Assembly: GCF_003932755.1 (NCBI RefSeq) | Contig: NZ_CP024202.1 | Location: forward strand, 3,906,001-3,970,000 | From: Methylomicrobium sp. wino1 | GTDB lineage: Bacteria; Pseudomonadota; Gammaproteobacteria; Methylococcales; Methylomonadaceae | Length of the DNA: 64,000 bases | Direction: 5' to 3' | Part shown: piece after piece, positions 19,827-29,106 of the stretch | How positions within the stretch are numbered: position 1 is the first letter of the stretch | How the letters are laid out: each line of letters begins with the position of its first letter | The notes under the pieces: model-generated | Told to the model about the DNA's origin: nothing | The model's input: only the letters and a program-made list of their open reading frames with translations | The model's database searches: none | Program-made: the position numbers and the translations under genes

Positions 19827-20591
19827 CTAATTTTTTATGCCTACCCCTTTATGCAACAAATACAGGCTGAATAGCGTGAGAAAAACAATAAAACCGCCAG
19901 TTATCGCAAATGCTATTTGAATATCGACATCGGTCACGTCGATCAGGCCGTAACGAAACGCATTGATCATATAGAGTATCGGATTACCCAACGAAATTTT
20001 CTGCCAGATGCCGGGCAGCATCGATACCGAATAAAAAACGCCGCCGAGATAGCTTAGCGGCGTCAAAACAAAACTGGGAATAATCGCAATATCATCGAAG
20101 CTCTCGGCAAATACCGCATTGATAAAGCCGGCCAACGCAAACAAAGTTGCGGTCAACATGAATACGGCAACAGTAATCCAAGGGTGCGCGACATCGATTT
20201 TAGTAAACAACAATGAAATTGCAGCAACTACCAAACCGACCATGATGCCTCTAACGATACCGCCGCAAACATAACCGGCCAAAATTACCCAATTCGGAAC
20301 CGGCGCCACTAACAATTCCTCGATATGGCGCTGAAATTTAGTCGAATAAAACGACGATACGACATTCGCATAAGAATGACTAATCACCGACATTAAAATG
20401 ATTCCGGGTACGATGTATTCCATATAACTGGCCCCATCGATCGGGCCGATACGATCGCCGATCAATTTACCGAAGATCAAAAAATACAATGCGGTGGTTA
20501 CGGCCGGCGGCAAGAGAGTTTGCGGCCAAATTCGCGTAAACCGGCGCACTTCTTTGACCACGATGGTTTTGAATGCAATAGCGCTATTCAT
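19827..20591 (-). CDS. ABC-2 type transporter permease (YadH-like)
   Basis: 254 residues with six predicted membrane helices and the LGGVFYSVSMLPGIWQKISL segment characteristic of ABC-2 permeases. Its ATG overlaps the last base of the stop of the ATPase gene upstream, so the pair forms one exporter. Close in type to E. coli YadH and to lipooligosaccharide or drug exporters; the substrate is unknown. Confidence 0.92.
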   Translation of the reverse strand: MNSAIAFKTIVVKEVRRFTRIWPQTLLPPAVTTALYFLIFGKLIGDRIGPIDGASYMEYIVPGIILMSVISHSYANVVSSFYSTKFQRHIEELLVAPVPNWVILAGYVCGGIVRGIMVGLVVAAISLLFTKIDVAHPWITVAVFMLTATLFALAGFINAVFAESFDDIAIIPSFVLTPLSYLGGVFYSVSMLPGIWQKISLGNPILYMINAFRYGLIDVTDVDIQIAFAITGGFIVFLTLFSLYLLHKGVGIKN

Positions 20592-21520
20592 TAAGTGGCT
20601 CCTTGCTGCTTAGTCGAATCGATCAGATCCATAAACAATTGCTCAAGCCGATTCGATTTATTTTTGAGACTAACGACCTGAATGTTTTGTTCGGACAGCA
20701 ACGCAAACAATTTATTCAGCCCCTCTTCTTTCGGCACCCCGACATCCAAAGAATAATCGGATAGGCGCTCGATGTGATATCCGGGTATCGCCGGAGTCGA
20801 TACCAGTGGTGCGGCCAGGTCCAAAACGAAATGGTTGACATGCAAACGGGCCAATAAGCCGGCCATATCGGAATGCTCGACAATACGCCCATGATTGATG
20901 ATTGCAATATTGCGGCACAGGCTTTCGGCTTCCTCCAGATAATGTGTCGTTAAAATGATCGTCGTGCCCTGCCGGTTGACTTCCTGCATCATCTCCCACA
21001 TCGAACGCCTGATTTCGATATCGACACCGGCGGTCGGCTCGTCTAAGACCAGCAATTTTGGCGAATGCACCATGGCTCTGGCAATCATCAATCGTCGCTT
21101 CATGCCTCCTGATAAACGCCTAGAAACATCGTTGCGTTTATCCCATAAATCCATTTGTTTCAAACAAGTTTCGGCTCGACGGATCGCTTCTTTCCGCGGC
21201 ATGCCGTAATAACCGGCCTGATTGAGTACAATTTGCTGCGGCGTTTCGAATTGATTGAAGTTGATCTCTTGCGGCACGATACCGATACAGCTTTTCGCGA
21301 GATCGCGTTGTTTTCTTAAATCATAATCGAATACCGTCACATCACCGCTAGTTGCGGTGACCAGAGAGCTGATAATACCGATTGTGGTTGATTTACCGGC
21401 GCCGTTCGGCCCAAGCAAGGCAAAAAAATCGCCGGCTTGTACATCCAGATCGATGCCTTGCAACGCTTGAAAGCCGTTATTATAAATTTTAGTGAGATTA
21501 CGAATGGATAGGGCATTCAT
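20591..21520 (-). CDS. ABC transporter ATP-binding protein (YadG-like)
   Basis: 309 residues. Walker A GPNGAGKST near 38-46, Q-loop region VPQE, signature LSGGMKRRL, Walker B LLVLDEPTAGVD and the switch His in TTHYLEEAE are all intact. The 100-residue C-terminal tail is typical of the DrrA/CcmA/YadG group. Partner of the permease that follows with a one-base overlap. Confidence 0.94.
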   Translation of the reverse strand: MNALSIRNLTKIYNNGFQALQGIDLDVQAGDFFALLGPNGAGKSTTIGIISSLVTATSGDVTVFDYDLRKQRDLAKSCIGIVPQEINFNQFETPQQIVLNQAGYYGMPRKEAIRRAETCLKQMDLWDKRNDVSRRLSGGMKRRLMIARAMVHSPKLLVLDEPTAGVDIEIRRSMWEMMQEVNRQGTTIILTTHYLEEAESLCRNIAIINHGRIVEHSDMAGLLARLHVNHFVLDLAAPLVSTPAIPGYHIERLSDYSLDVGVPKEEGLNKLFALLSEQNIQVVSLKNKSNRLEQLFMDLIDSTKQQGAT

Positions 21521-21576
21521 CGGAAAAGTAAGACTTAACGCAAACCAGCAAATAAGTTAAATTAGGCGCCTGCCTG

Positions 21577-21795
21577 CCGTATATACTTCGCGCGGCCACA
21601 TTTTCGGTAAGCTAACGCGCTCTTTTGTCCGGTAGCTGCGTTACCTACATGGATGTAGGCAAGGGGCGTGAGCAGGAGCGAAAGCTTTGCGAAAACAGTT
21701 ACATAGCTTAGCTTAACGCCTGTTTTCGCGCCTTGCTACCGAACAAAATAGCATTGCCATAAAAGCCGAAAACATGACCGCACGAAGTATATGAC
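21577..21795. repeat. Long imperfect inverted repeat (~215 bp) upstream of ppx
   Basis: Left arm about 21577-21640 (starting GTATATACTTCGCGCGGCC) pairs imperfectly with right arm about 21730-21795 (ending CCGCACGAAGTATATGA). The centre has a smaller palindrome TACCTACATGGATGTAGGCA. No open frame; looks like a non-autonomous mobile element. The remaining spacer (21521-21576, 21796-21891) shows nothing else, so the ppx promoter should be in the last 90 bases. Confidence 0.7.
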
Positions 21796-21891
21796 GATAC
21801 GCGCGTTCGGCGTCGATATTTAGACTTGGCAGAAAAAATCATGCAATTCTATCAGAAACCCAACCTTCTCGCCGACTAAACTGGAAAGACA

Positions 21892-23391
21892 GTGCCTCAA
21901 AAAATACCCGAAATCGTAGCCGCCGTGGACCTCGGTTCCAACAGTTTCCATATGATCGTATGCAGTCTAAAAGACGGCAAAATGCATATTATCGACCGAA
22001 TCAAAGAAATGGTCCGATTGGCATCCGGCCTCGATAAAAAAAATCGTTTGGATTTGATCACCCAAAAAAGAGCGCTCGAATGTCTCGAGCGATTCGGTCA
22101 ACGCATTGGCAATCTTCCTTCCGAAAGCGTTCGTTGCGTCGGCACCAGCACCTTACGCAACGCGACGAATTCAAGACAATTCATTCTCAAGGCCGAGCGC
22201 GCTTTAGGCCACCCGATTCATGTCATTTCCGGCGTCGAAGAAGCGCGCTTGATTTATCAAGGCGTCGCCTATAGCTTAAGCAGCAGCGCCACCAAACGAT
22301 TCGTAATGGACATCGGCGGAGGCAGCACCGAATATATCATCGGCACCGACGATAAACCGCGTATCAAAGAAAGCTTGAATATGGGCTGCGTGTCGGTCAG
22401 CAACTTGTTTTTCCCGGACGGAAAACTGTCCTTACAAGCGGTCAATGACGCACTACTGTTTGCCCAGCAAAAACTCGATCCGCACCAAAAAAGTTACAAC
22501 CATAAGAATTGGGATGAAGCGATCGGCGCCTCAGGTAGTTTAAGAGCCATTCAAAAGGTTCTGGAAGCGACCGGCTGGAGCAATAACGGCATTACCTTAG
22601 AAGGCCTCGACAAACTAATGGAGCGCATCAAGTCGGTTAAGCATATCAATGAGTTGAATTTACCGGAACTCGACCCGGAGCGCTTGCCGGTATTCCCTGG
22701 CGGCACCGTGATCGTAGCCGCAACCTTCAAAGCCTTGGGCATCGAACAAATGACGGTATCCGACGGCGCATTACGCGAAGGCCTGGTCCATGACTTATTG
22801 GGACGCATCTATAACCGGGACATCCGTTCCGATACGGTGCGCATGCTATGCGAGCGCTATCACACCGATCAAGCCCATGCAGACCGCATAAAAAAAACAT
22901 TACATACGATGCTGAATCAAATCGAACTTTTCCGGGACGACGATAACAAAGAAAACGGCATAAACTTTTTGGATTGGGCCGCCGACTTGCATGAAATGGG
23001 CCGCGACATCGCTCACAGCCAATACCATAAACATGGCGCCTATATTATCGCGAATGCCGATCTGGCCGGTTTTTCCAAACAGGATCAAGCTATAGTGTCG
23101 GTTTTAATTAAATCGCATCGCAGAAAATTTTCAATGAAACGCTTCGAAGGGCTATCCGAACCATGGCAACACTATGCGCCGTTCATGACAATATTGCTTA
23201 GACTTGCGATATTGCTCCACCGCAATCGTAATGACATTGAACTGCCTGAGTTTTCAATAACAATCGTTAAATCCAAACTAAAATTAACCTTCCCTGAAGG
23301 TTGGCTCGACCAGTCACCGCTGACCCGTGCCGATTTAAACAAAGAGGCCGATTATTTAAAGGCAGCCGGATTCAAACTATCCTGTTGCTAA
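21892..23391 (+). CDS. ppx: Exopolyphosphatase (Ppx/GppA family)
   Basis: 499 residues from a GTG start with GGAAAG just upstream. The ASKHA fold motifs are clear: AAVDLGSNSFHMIVC near residue 10, GTSTLRNATN, VISGVEEARLIYQGV, MDIGGGSTEYI and GASGSLRAI. The C-terminal HD-type domain includes DLHEMGRDIAHSQYHKH and a helical end. It releases orthophosphate from polyphosphate ends; the DLGSNSFHM form favours Ppx over GppA. The next gene starts 7 bp after the stop. Confidence 0.95.
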   Translation: MPQKIPEIVAAVDLGSNSFHMIVCSLKDGKMHIIDRIKEMVRLASGLDKKNRLDLITQKRALECLERFGQRIGNLPSESVRCVGTSTLRNATNSRQFILKAERALGHPIHVISGVEEARLIYQGVAYSLSSSATKRFVMDIGGGSTEYIIGTDDKPRIKESLNMGCVSVSNLFFPDGKLSLQAVNDALLFAQQKLDPHQKSYNHKNWDEAIGASGSLRAIQKVLEATGWSNNGITLEGLDKLMERIKSVKHINELNLPELDPERLPVFPGGTVIVAATFKALGIEQMTVSDGALREGLVHDLLGRIYNRDIRSDTVRMLCERYHTDQAHADRIKKTLHTMLNQIELFRDDDNKENGINFLDWAADLHEMGRDIAHSQYHKHGAYIIANADLAGFSKQDQAIVSVLIKSHRRKFSMKRFEGLSEPWQHYAPFMTILLRLAILLHRNRNDIELPEFSITIVKSKLKLTFPEGWLDQSPLTRADLNKEADYLKAAGFKLSCC

Positions 23392-23398
23392 CTTTTTT

Positions 23399-24649
23399 AT
23401 GTTACTACTTACCCGTTTTTTATTCGCTTTATTCACCGCGCCGCCGGTACTTTTGGCATTAGTCATACTGCATGCCGTAGAACCCGAACCTTCGGTTCAA
23501 GCCGATTGGCAAATGAATGACGAGGATATCGAACGGGCTAAACAAATTTTCGAAGGCAGCCCGGTTAGCGACAATATCAGAACCATCGAGTTGAACGAAC
23601 GGGATTTGAACATAGCGCTGAACTACATTCTCGATAATTATCTAAATAGTCATTCAATACTTACACTTGACGATACATCCATTGGTTTTAAAATATCGCT
23701 GCACTTACCGAAAAACCTTTTCGGCAATTATCTTAATCTGCAGTTCAACTTAGCCAAGACGAACGGCTCGACACACATTCATTCATTAAAGATCGGACGC
23801 GTCGATTTCGCCGACGAACTTGCCGGATGGCTGATTAAGAAAACGATCAAATATGCCCACCTGAAACAGCACTATATATTGGTAACCGAGCAAATTCTGG
23901 ATTTTCATTTCAATAAAGAAAGCCTGAGACTCACCTACATCACGGACCCCGCTTTCGCCGAACACACGGCTGATTTATTGCATCGCGCCAAAGACCGTCA
24001 GTCGATGATTTTTTATCAACAAAAACTGACCGAAGTGATCAATACTCACGACCCTGACTGGCTTTTATCGCTCGCGGATCTGATTCAACCGCTGTTTAAA
24101 CTCGCCTACCAACGATCCAGCCTCAAGACGGCTATCAAGGAAAACCGGATCGTGATTTTTACGATCAACAGCTATGTCAACAAACATGAAACGATGCCCT
24201 ATCTGCCTAGAAATATCATTGCCAAGCCGCGCACTGAATATCCGGTATTTTTATTTCGAAGAATCGATCTAGCTAAGCATTTCATCGCATCGGCAACGCT
24301 AACGGCAACCGGCGGCGGTCATTTGGCAAATATGATCGGAATGGAAAAAGAATTGAGCGACGCAAGAAGCGGCAGCGGGTTTAGCTTTGTCGATTTGGCC
24401 GGCAACCGGGCCGGCATGCGTTTCGGCCAATTGGCCGTATCGAACCCGGAAAATGCGCGCCGTTTACAGCAGGCGATGGCTGAAATTAAAGACTACACGG
24501 CGTTCATGCCGGATGTCAGGGATTTTCCGGAAAACCTCGACCGTTCCTCATTCAAAAAACAATACGGCTCGGTTTACAGTCCGAAATATCAGGAAATGTT
24601 GATGGTGATCGATAATCGTATCGATCAACTAGAGATCTATCAAGATTAG
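23399..24649 (+). CDS. Conserved-looking membrane-anchored protein, unknown function
   Basis: 416 residues, starting 7 bp after ppx and almost certainly co-transcribed. An N-terminal hydrophobic segment (LLTRFLFALFTAPPVLLALVIL) is a signal anchor or signal peptide; the rest is soluble, alternating beta-rich stretches with helices, without cysteine-based motifs. A Gly-rich patch (TATGGGHLANM, then GSGFSFVDLAGNRAGMRFG) near residues 300-345 is the best candidate for a functional site. I do not recognise the family. Location likely periplasmic; a role with polyphosphate or the envelope is only suggested by position. Confidence 0.7.
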   Translation: MLLLTRFLFALFTAPPVLLALVILHAVEPEPSVQADWQMNDEDIERAKQIFEGSPVSDNIRTIELNERDLNIALNYILDNYLNSHSILTLDDTSIGFKISLHLPKNLFGNYLNLQFNLAKTNGSTHIHSLKIGRVDFADELAGWLIKKTIKYAHLKQHYILVTEQILDFHFNKESLRLTYITDPAFAEHTADLLHRAKDRQSMIFYQQKLTEVINTHDPDWLLSLADLIQPLFKLAYQRSSLKTAIKENRIVIFTINSYVNKHETMPYLPRNIIAKPRTEYPVFLFRRIDLAKHFIASATLTATGGGHLANMIGMEKELSDARSGSGFSFVDLAGNRAGMRFGQLAVSNPENARRLQQAMAEIKDYTAFMPDVRDFPENLDRSSFKKQYGSVYSPKYQEMLMVIDNRIDQLEIYQD

Positions 24650-24650
24650 T

Positions 24651-24679
24651 GAACGTCTAGCGCACCGAGCTAGACGTTC
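24651..24679. terminator. Probable bidirectional terminator hairpin
   Basis: An 11-bp perfect inverted repeat (GAACGTCTAGC / GCTAGACGTTC) with a 7-base loop between convergent genes, 2 bp after one stop codon and 16 bp from the other. The T-tracts are weak on either side, but position and stem strength support termination. Confidence 0.7.
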
Positions 24680-24694
24680 GAATTAAATAAAAGC

Positions 24695-25699
24695 TTATTT
24701 GGCAACACGCCCCGGAGTACCCGGTAAAGTCGGCATGCTTTGTTTAGGAAATTGACCCGTCAGTCCATTCAAGAAGGCAACGATATCTTCAATATCCTCG
24801 TCCGGTAGATCTTTGTCCAACTGCAATTTGCCCATCAATTTAACGGCTTTCTCCAAAGTATCAACCGAACCGTTATGGAAATAAGGCGCGGTTAACGCTA
24901 CATTGCGCAAAGTCGGTACTTTCCACATATGTTCGTCTTCCGGGTTATTGGTAACTTCGGCACGGCCTTTGTCTCTTTTGAATTTATATTGCGCTTCAAA
25001 ATAACCGTTGCTGTTCACAGGGAACTTTTGATAAGTGCCTGCACCGTTAAATGCCGGTCCGCTATGACAAGAAGTGCAACCCAGCTCAGCGGCTTTGTTC
25101 AGACCGCGAACTTGTTGCTCGGTGAGGGCCGATTTGTCGCCTTTAACATATTTGTCGTAAGGACTATTTGGTGTAATCAACGTTCTTTCATAAGCGGCTA
25201 TCGCTTTGGTGGCGTTTTCCTTGCTGATCGAGTTTTCACCGAAGACTTTGGTAAACGCCTCCTGATAACCTTCTATGGTTTTCAAACGAGCAACCACATC
25301 GTCCCAACTTTTCATGCCCATTTCGATAGGATTGGTCACAGGACCTGCCGCTTGGTCTTCGAGACTCGCCGCGCGACCGTCCCAAAATTGAACTTTGTTG
25401 AAAGCCGCATTCCAAACGGTCGGCGCGCTTCTACCTCCGGTTTGGCCGTTTACGCCCATGGCATTCGGACGATTGTCCTCGCCGCCGAGCATGATGTTGT
25501 GGCAAGAAGCACAAGACACAGTGCCCGTTGAAGACAAGCGAGGGTCATGATAAAGCATTTGACCTAATGCCACTTTTTCAGCAGTCGTTGGGTTATCGGC
25601 GGGCTCCGGCGCCTTCGTAGGTAATGCTTCCAAAGCATAAGCAACCGATACGGAACCGGCTAAAGCCAGAGCTGTTACCAGCGAACGAATTTTAAACAT
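24695..25699 (-). CDS. Dihaem cytochrome c peroxidase, periplasmic
   Basis: 334 residues with a signal peptide (cleavage probably after AYA near residue 22). Two haem-binding motifs, CASCH at 63-67 and CTSCH at 208-212, flank the conserved GGRSAPTVWNAAF and FWDGRAASLEDQA segments; the methionine-containing C-terminal domain includes VPTLRNVALTAPYFHNGSV. Belongs to the CcpA/MauG group, reducing H2O2 with electrons from small c-type cytochromes. A strong AGGAGG precedes the ATG. Monocistronic, ended by the hairpin at 24651. Confidence 0.95.
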   Translation of the reverse strand: MFKIRSLVTALALAGSVSVAYALEALPTKAPEPADNPTTAEKVALGQMLYHDPRLSSTGTVSCASCHNIMLGGEDNRPNAMGVNGQTGGRSAPTVWNAAFNKVQFWDGRAASLEDQAAGPVTNPIEMGMKSWDDVVARLKTIEGYQEAFTKVFGENSISKENATKAIAAYERTLITPNSPYDKYVKGDKSALTEQQVRGLNKAAELGCTSCHSGPAFNGAGTYQKFPVNSNGYFEAQYKFKRDKGRAEVTNNPEDEHMWKVPTLRNVALTAPYFHNGSVDTLEKAVKLMGKLQLDKDLPDEDIEDIVAFLNGLTGQFPKQSMPTLPGTPGRVAK

Positions 25700-25887
25700 A
25701 CTATCCTCCTAATTATTATTAAACGACGAGAGTCGATCACCGGAACATCAATTTGCTATGAATGATCGAACCGGCTTTGCACACTGCACACGAATTGTAT
25801 GCCAAGCAATCAGTTAGGTAAAACCGAAATCTTTACAGCGCTCGAATCGCGCCAGCCGCTCTTAGTGACGCATCCAATCGCCTAGCC

Positions 25888-26370
25888 TCATTCCGACAAG
25901 TTGCGATAGGCCGACCGGAAATAAAGCAACGGAGAACCAGATCGGCACACGACATCCTGTACTTCCCCAACCATGATCCAATGAGTACCCGCTTTAACTT
26001 TTTCGACGACCTTGCATTCCAGACTGGCAAGACAATCGTTTAAAATCGGCATGCCGCAAATGCCATTTTCCCATGATACATTCACAAAACGCTCTTCTTG
26101 ACTGGCGCCGCCGGCAAATTGATTAGAAACCTCTTCTTGTTCCGCAGTGAGAATATTGACCGCAAAATGCTTGCTTTCTTCAATACCGTCTCCGGTATCC
26201 GCATTTTCATTGATACAAACCAAAATTTGCGGCGGTTCCAACGAAACGCTGCAAAAAGAAGTTGCCGTCATGCCTTGCGTCCCGTAGCGTTCGGTATTTG
26301 TTGTAATAACCGTCACACCGCTAGCCCAAAGTTGCAGAGCGTTTTTAAATTCATTTGCTTCAACAGCCAT
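25888..26370 (-). CDS. Flavin reductase-like domain protein
   Basis: About 160 residues from the ATG at 26370, which begins MAVEANEFKNALQLWASGV and matches where flavin reductase domains start; upstream in-frame ATGs would add a tail without family likeness. Features: TVITT, GMTATSFCSVSLEPPQILVC, FAVNILTAEQEEVSNQFAG and a C-terminal PLLYFRSAYRNL. It would supply reduced FMN to a monooxygenase or itself bind FMN, but no monooxygenase is nearby, so the partner is unknown. Confidence 0.88.
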   Translation of the reverse strand: MAVEANEFKNALQLWASGVTVITTNTERYGTQGMTATSFCSVSLEPPQILVCINENADTGDGIEESKHFAVNILTAEQEEVSNQFAGGASQEERFVNVSWENGICGMPILNDCLASLECKVVEKVKAGTHWIMVGEVQDVVCRSGSPLLYFRSAYRNLSE

Positions 26371-26644
26371 TTTTTTCTTTGTATCCTTCTTTAAGTGATT
26401 GGACAGATGCCGATTGAACATAAGGCCGAACATTATAGGATAAATTGTTTTGATGTTGAAAAACTTAGTCGGTTTTCGAGACAATATGCCAACGAAACGA
26501 TGCAAATATAAACCCAAAAGTGGCTAAGTGACGAACATGAAATAACTTCGACAACTGTTGGAAGGGGGTCGATATACACATCCCATATTTTTTATTCTTA
26601 GACGGTATTTCGATCAAAAGGGAGTAGATTGAAAGCTTCCAAAC
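26371..26644. other. Spacer with a partial repeat element
   Basis: No gene. 26530-26565 (GAACATGAAATAACTTC, then TGTTGGAAGG) is repeated in altered form at 37384-37425, and 26598-26628 is one end (GACGGTATTTCGATCAAAAG) of the element family seen complete at 19680-19802. Confidence 0.6.
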
Positions 26645-26947
26645 CTAGCTTCCGTACTGTTGCCGTAGCATTTCGATTTCTTCGAGCAACTCGAGCACCA
26701 ATGCCGCACCGGGTAGATTTATGCGAAGATCCCGCTGAAGCCGCTGAACGGCTTGAATTCTTTTCAACGCGTCCGCCCCGAATCGCCACTCGCCGATTTC
26801 AGCGCCCTCCGGTTCCAAAACGCCCTCTTCGACCAATTCAATAATCCACTCGGCACTGGTTTGTCCGAGCGTGCACAATTCAAGCAACGTAAAACGGGTA
26901 TTATCATCCAGAACGATCACGCTACTTATGATCACTTCATTGCTCAT
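26645..26947 (-). CDS. cbpM: Chaperone modulator CbpM
   Basis: 100 residues of the MerR_2/CbpM family: an N-terminal helix-turn-helix-like region (FTLLELCTLGQTSAEWIIELVEEG) and a C-terminal LPGAALVLELLEEIEMLR helix. CbpM binds the J-domain of CbpA and blocks its DnaK co-chaperone and DNA-binding activities. GGGAG precedes the ATG, which lies one base after the cbpA stop codon, the usual cbpA-cbpM order. Confidence 0.93.
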   Translation of the reverse strand: MSNEVIISSVIVLDDNTRFTLLELCTLGQTSAEWIIELVEEGVLEPEGAEIGEWRFGADALKRIQAVQRLQRDLRINLPGAALVLELLEEIEMLRQQYGS

Positions 26948-26948
26948 A

Positions 26949-27902
26949 CTAAACTCCCATCCCAGCTCTCGGATTCAGCGGCATTGTGTTTGCCATTTGT
27001 TCGTATATCGCTTTATCGGCATCAGACTTGGCTGGAGGCACGACAACTTTCAAAACGGCAAACTGATCGCCGGGAGGATTGCCGGGTAAGCCTCGTCCTT
27101 TCAGCCGCAGCTTATGGCCGGTTTGCGAACCGGGCGGTATTTTCAATTCTACCGCGCCGCCCAGCGTCGGCACGGCGACCGCTAAGCCCAACGCAGCCTC
27201 CCAAGGCGTTACCGGCAACTCTAAATAGATATCGAGCCCTTCGGCATGAAAATGACGATGCTTTCTGAACGCAATTTCGAGATACAAATCGCCTTGCCGA
27301 CCTTTTCCGATGCCGGGCCCGCCTTGACCGGTCAAACGAATTTGTTGTCCGGCCTTCACGCCTTTGGGAATTTTGACGTTCAATGTGCGCGTTTTATTGA
27401 TCATGCGCCCGGTTTCATCGAGCTCAGGGATTTGTAGGCTAATGAGGCGAGAAGCACCGTGATAGGCATCTTCGAGATCGATCAGAATTTTAGCGCGATG
27501 ATCTTGTCCTTGTGCCGAAAACGACCGGCTATAAGTCTGTCTATTAGCCCCGAACGGTGTGCCTCGTCCGAACAGCGTTTCGAAAAAGTCGCTGAAACCC
27601 GACGTATCGCCGCCGGTAAAGCCGCCGCCGGAAAATTCGAAACCGACATCCCAATCGGGCGGCGGCGTAAATGGCTGACCTTCGCGCCATTGACTACCGA
27701 TGCGGTCGTAGGCCGCTCTTTTTTGAGGATCTTTCAGGACTTCGTAAGCCTCGCCGACTTCCTTGAATTTTTGCTCTGCATCGGGCTCCTTGCTGACGTC
27801 GGGATGGTATTTTCGCGCCAGTTTACGGTAGGCGCGCTTGATCTCGTCCTGAGTCGCGTTTTTTTCGACACCCATGATTTTGTAATAGTCTTTGTATTCC
27901 AT
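26949..27902 (-). CDS. cbpA: Curved DNA-binding protein / DnaJ-type co-chaperone CbpA
   Basis: 317 residues. The J-domain occupies 5-69 with the HPD motif in [18 protein letters not shown], followed by a Gly/Phe-rich linker ([18 protein letters not shown]) and two C-terminal beta domains with [20 protein letters not shown] and [10 protein letters not shown]. No zinc-finger domain, which separates CbpA from DnaJ. AAGGAAAGG lies before the ATG. Works with DnaK and with CbpM encoded next. Confidence 0.95.
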   Translation of the reverse strand: MEYKDYYKIMGVEKNATQDEIKRAYRKLARKYHPDVSKEPDAEQKFKEVGEAYEVLKDPQKRAAYDRIGSQWREGQPFTPPPDWDVGFEFSGGGFTGGDTSGFSDFFETLFGRGTPFGANRQTYSRSFSAQGQDHRAKILIDLEDAYHGASRLISLQIPELDETGRMINKTRTLNVKIPKGVKAGQQIRLTGQGGPGIGKGRQGDLYLEIAFRKHRHFHAEGLDIYLELPVTPWEAALGLAVAVPTLGGAVELKIPPGSQTGHKLRLKGRGLPGNPPGDQFAVLKVVVPPAKSDADKAIYEQMANTMPLNPRAGMGV

Positions 27903-27966
27903 CGAAAAACCTTTCCTTATCTGTTTCTATGCTTCAGGTTTCATGGCTCCGGCATATGGAGAGGAT

Positions 27967-28056
27967 TGTGCATAACGATGAGTTCAGTGCCGCTCCAGCG
28001 GCACGGGACGCTAGAGCGTCTCGGGCTGCATTCCCACGCTGAAGCGTGGGAACGAT
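27967..28056. repeat. GTTCCCACGC-family hairpin repeat
   Basis: Three consecutive hairpins: GTGCCGCTCCAGCGGCAC, GACGCTAGAGCGTC and TTCCCACGCTGAAGCGTGGGAA. The preceding GTGCATAACGATGAG is the same flank that appears beside other copies (5912-5963, 32140-32165). It lies between sdhE and cbpA and may limit readthrough. Confidence 0.8.
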
Positions 28057-28072
28057 AATAATCGAAAGCGGC

Positions 28073-28321
28073 TCAACGACTGCCTTGCATCAGGCCCCGA
28101 ATTTTTGCAACCAACTCGGCTTGCATGCCTGGCGCGGGTTCGCAATCGCCCATCAATAACGGCAAAAGCAACGAATCTTCCAGATTCAGCAAGGCTAGAA
28201 ACGATTTTTTTTCGTCGTCCCCGGCGGCCAAATAACCATACTCGAGATAATTGATCAGCATGATATCCAGCTCCAGCGTGCCGCGTCGGCACCTCCAGCG
28301 AAGTTTGGCCAATTCGCTCAT
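28073..28321 (-). CDS. sdhE: FAD assembly factor SdhE
   Basis: 82 residues from the ATG at 28321, which shares its last base with the sdhB stop (TAATG). Contains the family signature RWRCRRGTLELDIML (the RGxxE motif) and a helical remainder. SdhE (SDHAF2/Sdh5) assists covalent flavinylation of SdhA. Last gene of the sdh operon. Confidence 0.94.
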   Translation of the reverse strand: MSELAKLRWRCRRGTLELDIMLINYLEYGYLAAGDDEKKSFLALLNLEDSLLLPLLMGDCEPAPGMQAELVAKIRGLMQGSR

Positions 28322-29106
28322 TACCCCAGTTTTCGTTGCACCAACAGTTTTTTGGTTTCCGCTATCGCCTTGGCCGGATTCAAACCTTTCGGACAAGTGT
28401 CGGTACAGTTCATGATCGTGTGACAACGATACAGCTTGAACGGGTCTTCCAATTCGTCGAGACGTTCTCCGGTTCCTTCATCGCGGCTGTCGACGAGCCA
28501 ACGATAGGCCTGCAATAAAATAGCCGGGCCCAAATAACGCTCGCTGTTCCACCAATAACTCGGACAACCGGTCGAACAGCAGGCACACAGCACGCACTCG
28601 TAAAGTCCGTCCAATTTTGCCCTATCCTCCCGGCTTTGAAGTCTTTCGGAGTCGGCCGGCGGCGGTGTTTGCGTTTCCATCCACGGTTTAATCGAGGCGT
28701 ATTGCGCATAAAAATGCGTCATATCGGGAACCAAGTCTTTGACGACCGCCATATGCGGTAACGGAAAAACCTTGATCGTGCCTTTATATTCGTCGATCGC
28801 CTTGGTGCATACCAAGGTATTTTTACCGTTGACATTCATCGCGCAAGACCCGCAAACCCCTTCACGGCACGAGCGTCGGAAAGTCAAGGTGCTGTCGATC
28901 TCGTTTTTAATCTTGATCATGGCATCGAGTACCATCGGGCCGCAGCTGCCGATATCGACTTCATATGCATCGATGCGCGGATTTTCACCCGAATCGGGGT
29001 CCCAGCGATACACCTCGAATCGCCGGACATTTGTTGCGCCGTCGGGAGCCTTGAAAAATTTGCCTCGGGTCAACTTGGAATTTTTCGGCAGTGTAAACTC
29101 AACCAT
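28321..29106 (-). CDS. sdhB: Succinate dehydrogenase iron-sulfur subunit
   Basis: 261 residues. The [2Fe-2S] ligands are in [17 protein letters not shown] with a later Cys; the [4Fe-4S] and [3Fe-4S] ligands are in [17 protein letters not shown] and [17 protein letters not shown]. Its ATG overlaps the sdhA TGA by one base, and its stop overlaps the sdhE start. Transfers electrons from SdhA flavin to quinone at SdhCD. Confidence 0.98.
   Translation of the reverse strand: MVEFTLPKNSKLTRGKFFKAPDGATNVRRFEVYRWDPDSGENPRIDAYEVDIGSCGPMVLDAMIKIKNEIDSTLTFRRSCREGVCGSCAMNVNGKNTLVCTKAIDEYKGTIKVFPLPHMAVVKDLVPDMTHFYAQYASIKPWMETQTPPPADSERLQSREDRAKLDGLYECVLCACCSTGCPSYWWNSERYLGPAILLQAYRWLVDSRDEGTGERLDELEDPFKLYRCHTIMNCTDTCPKGLNPAKAIAETKKLLVQRKLG

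Noticed and set aside
24929-25531. 200-codon open frame antisense to the cytochrome c peroxidase gene
   Set aside because: Shadow frame of a gene with clear signal peptide and haem motifs.
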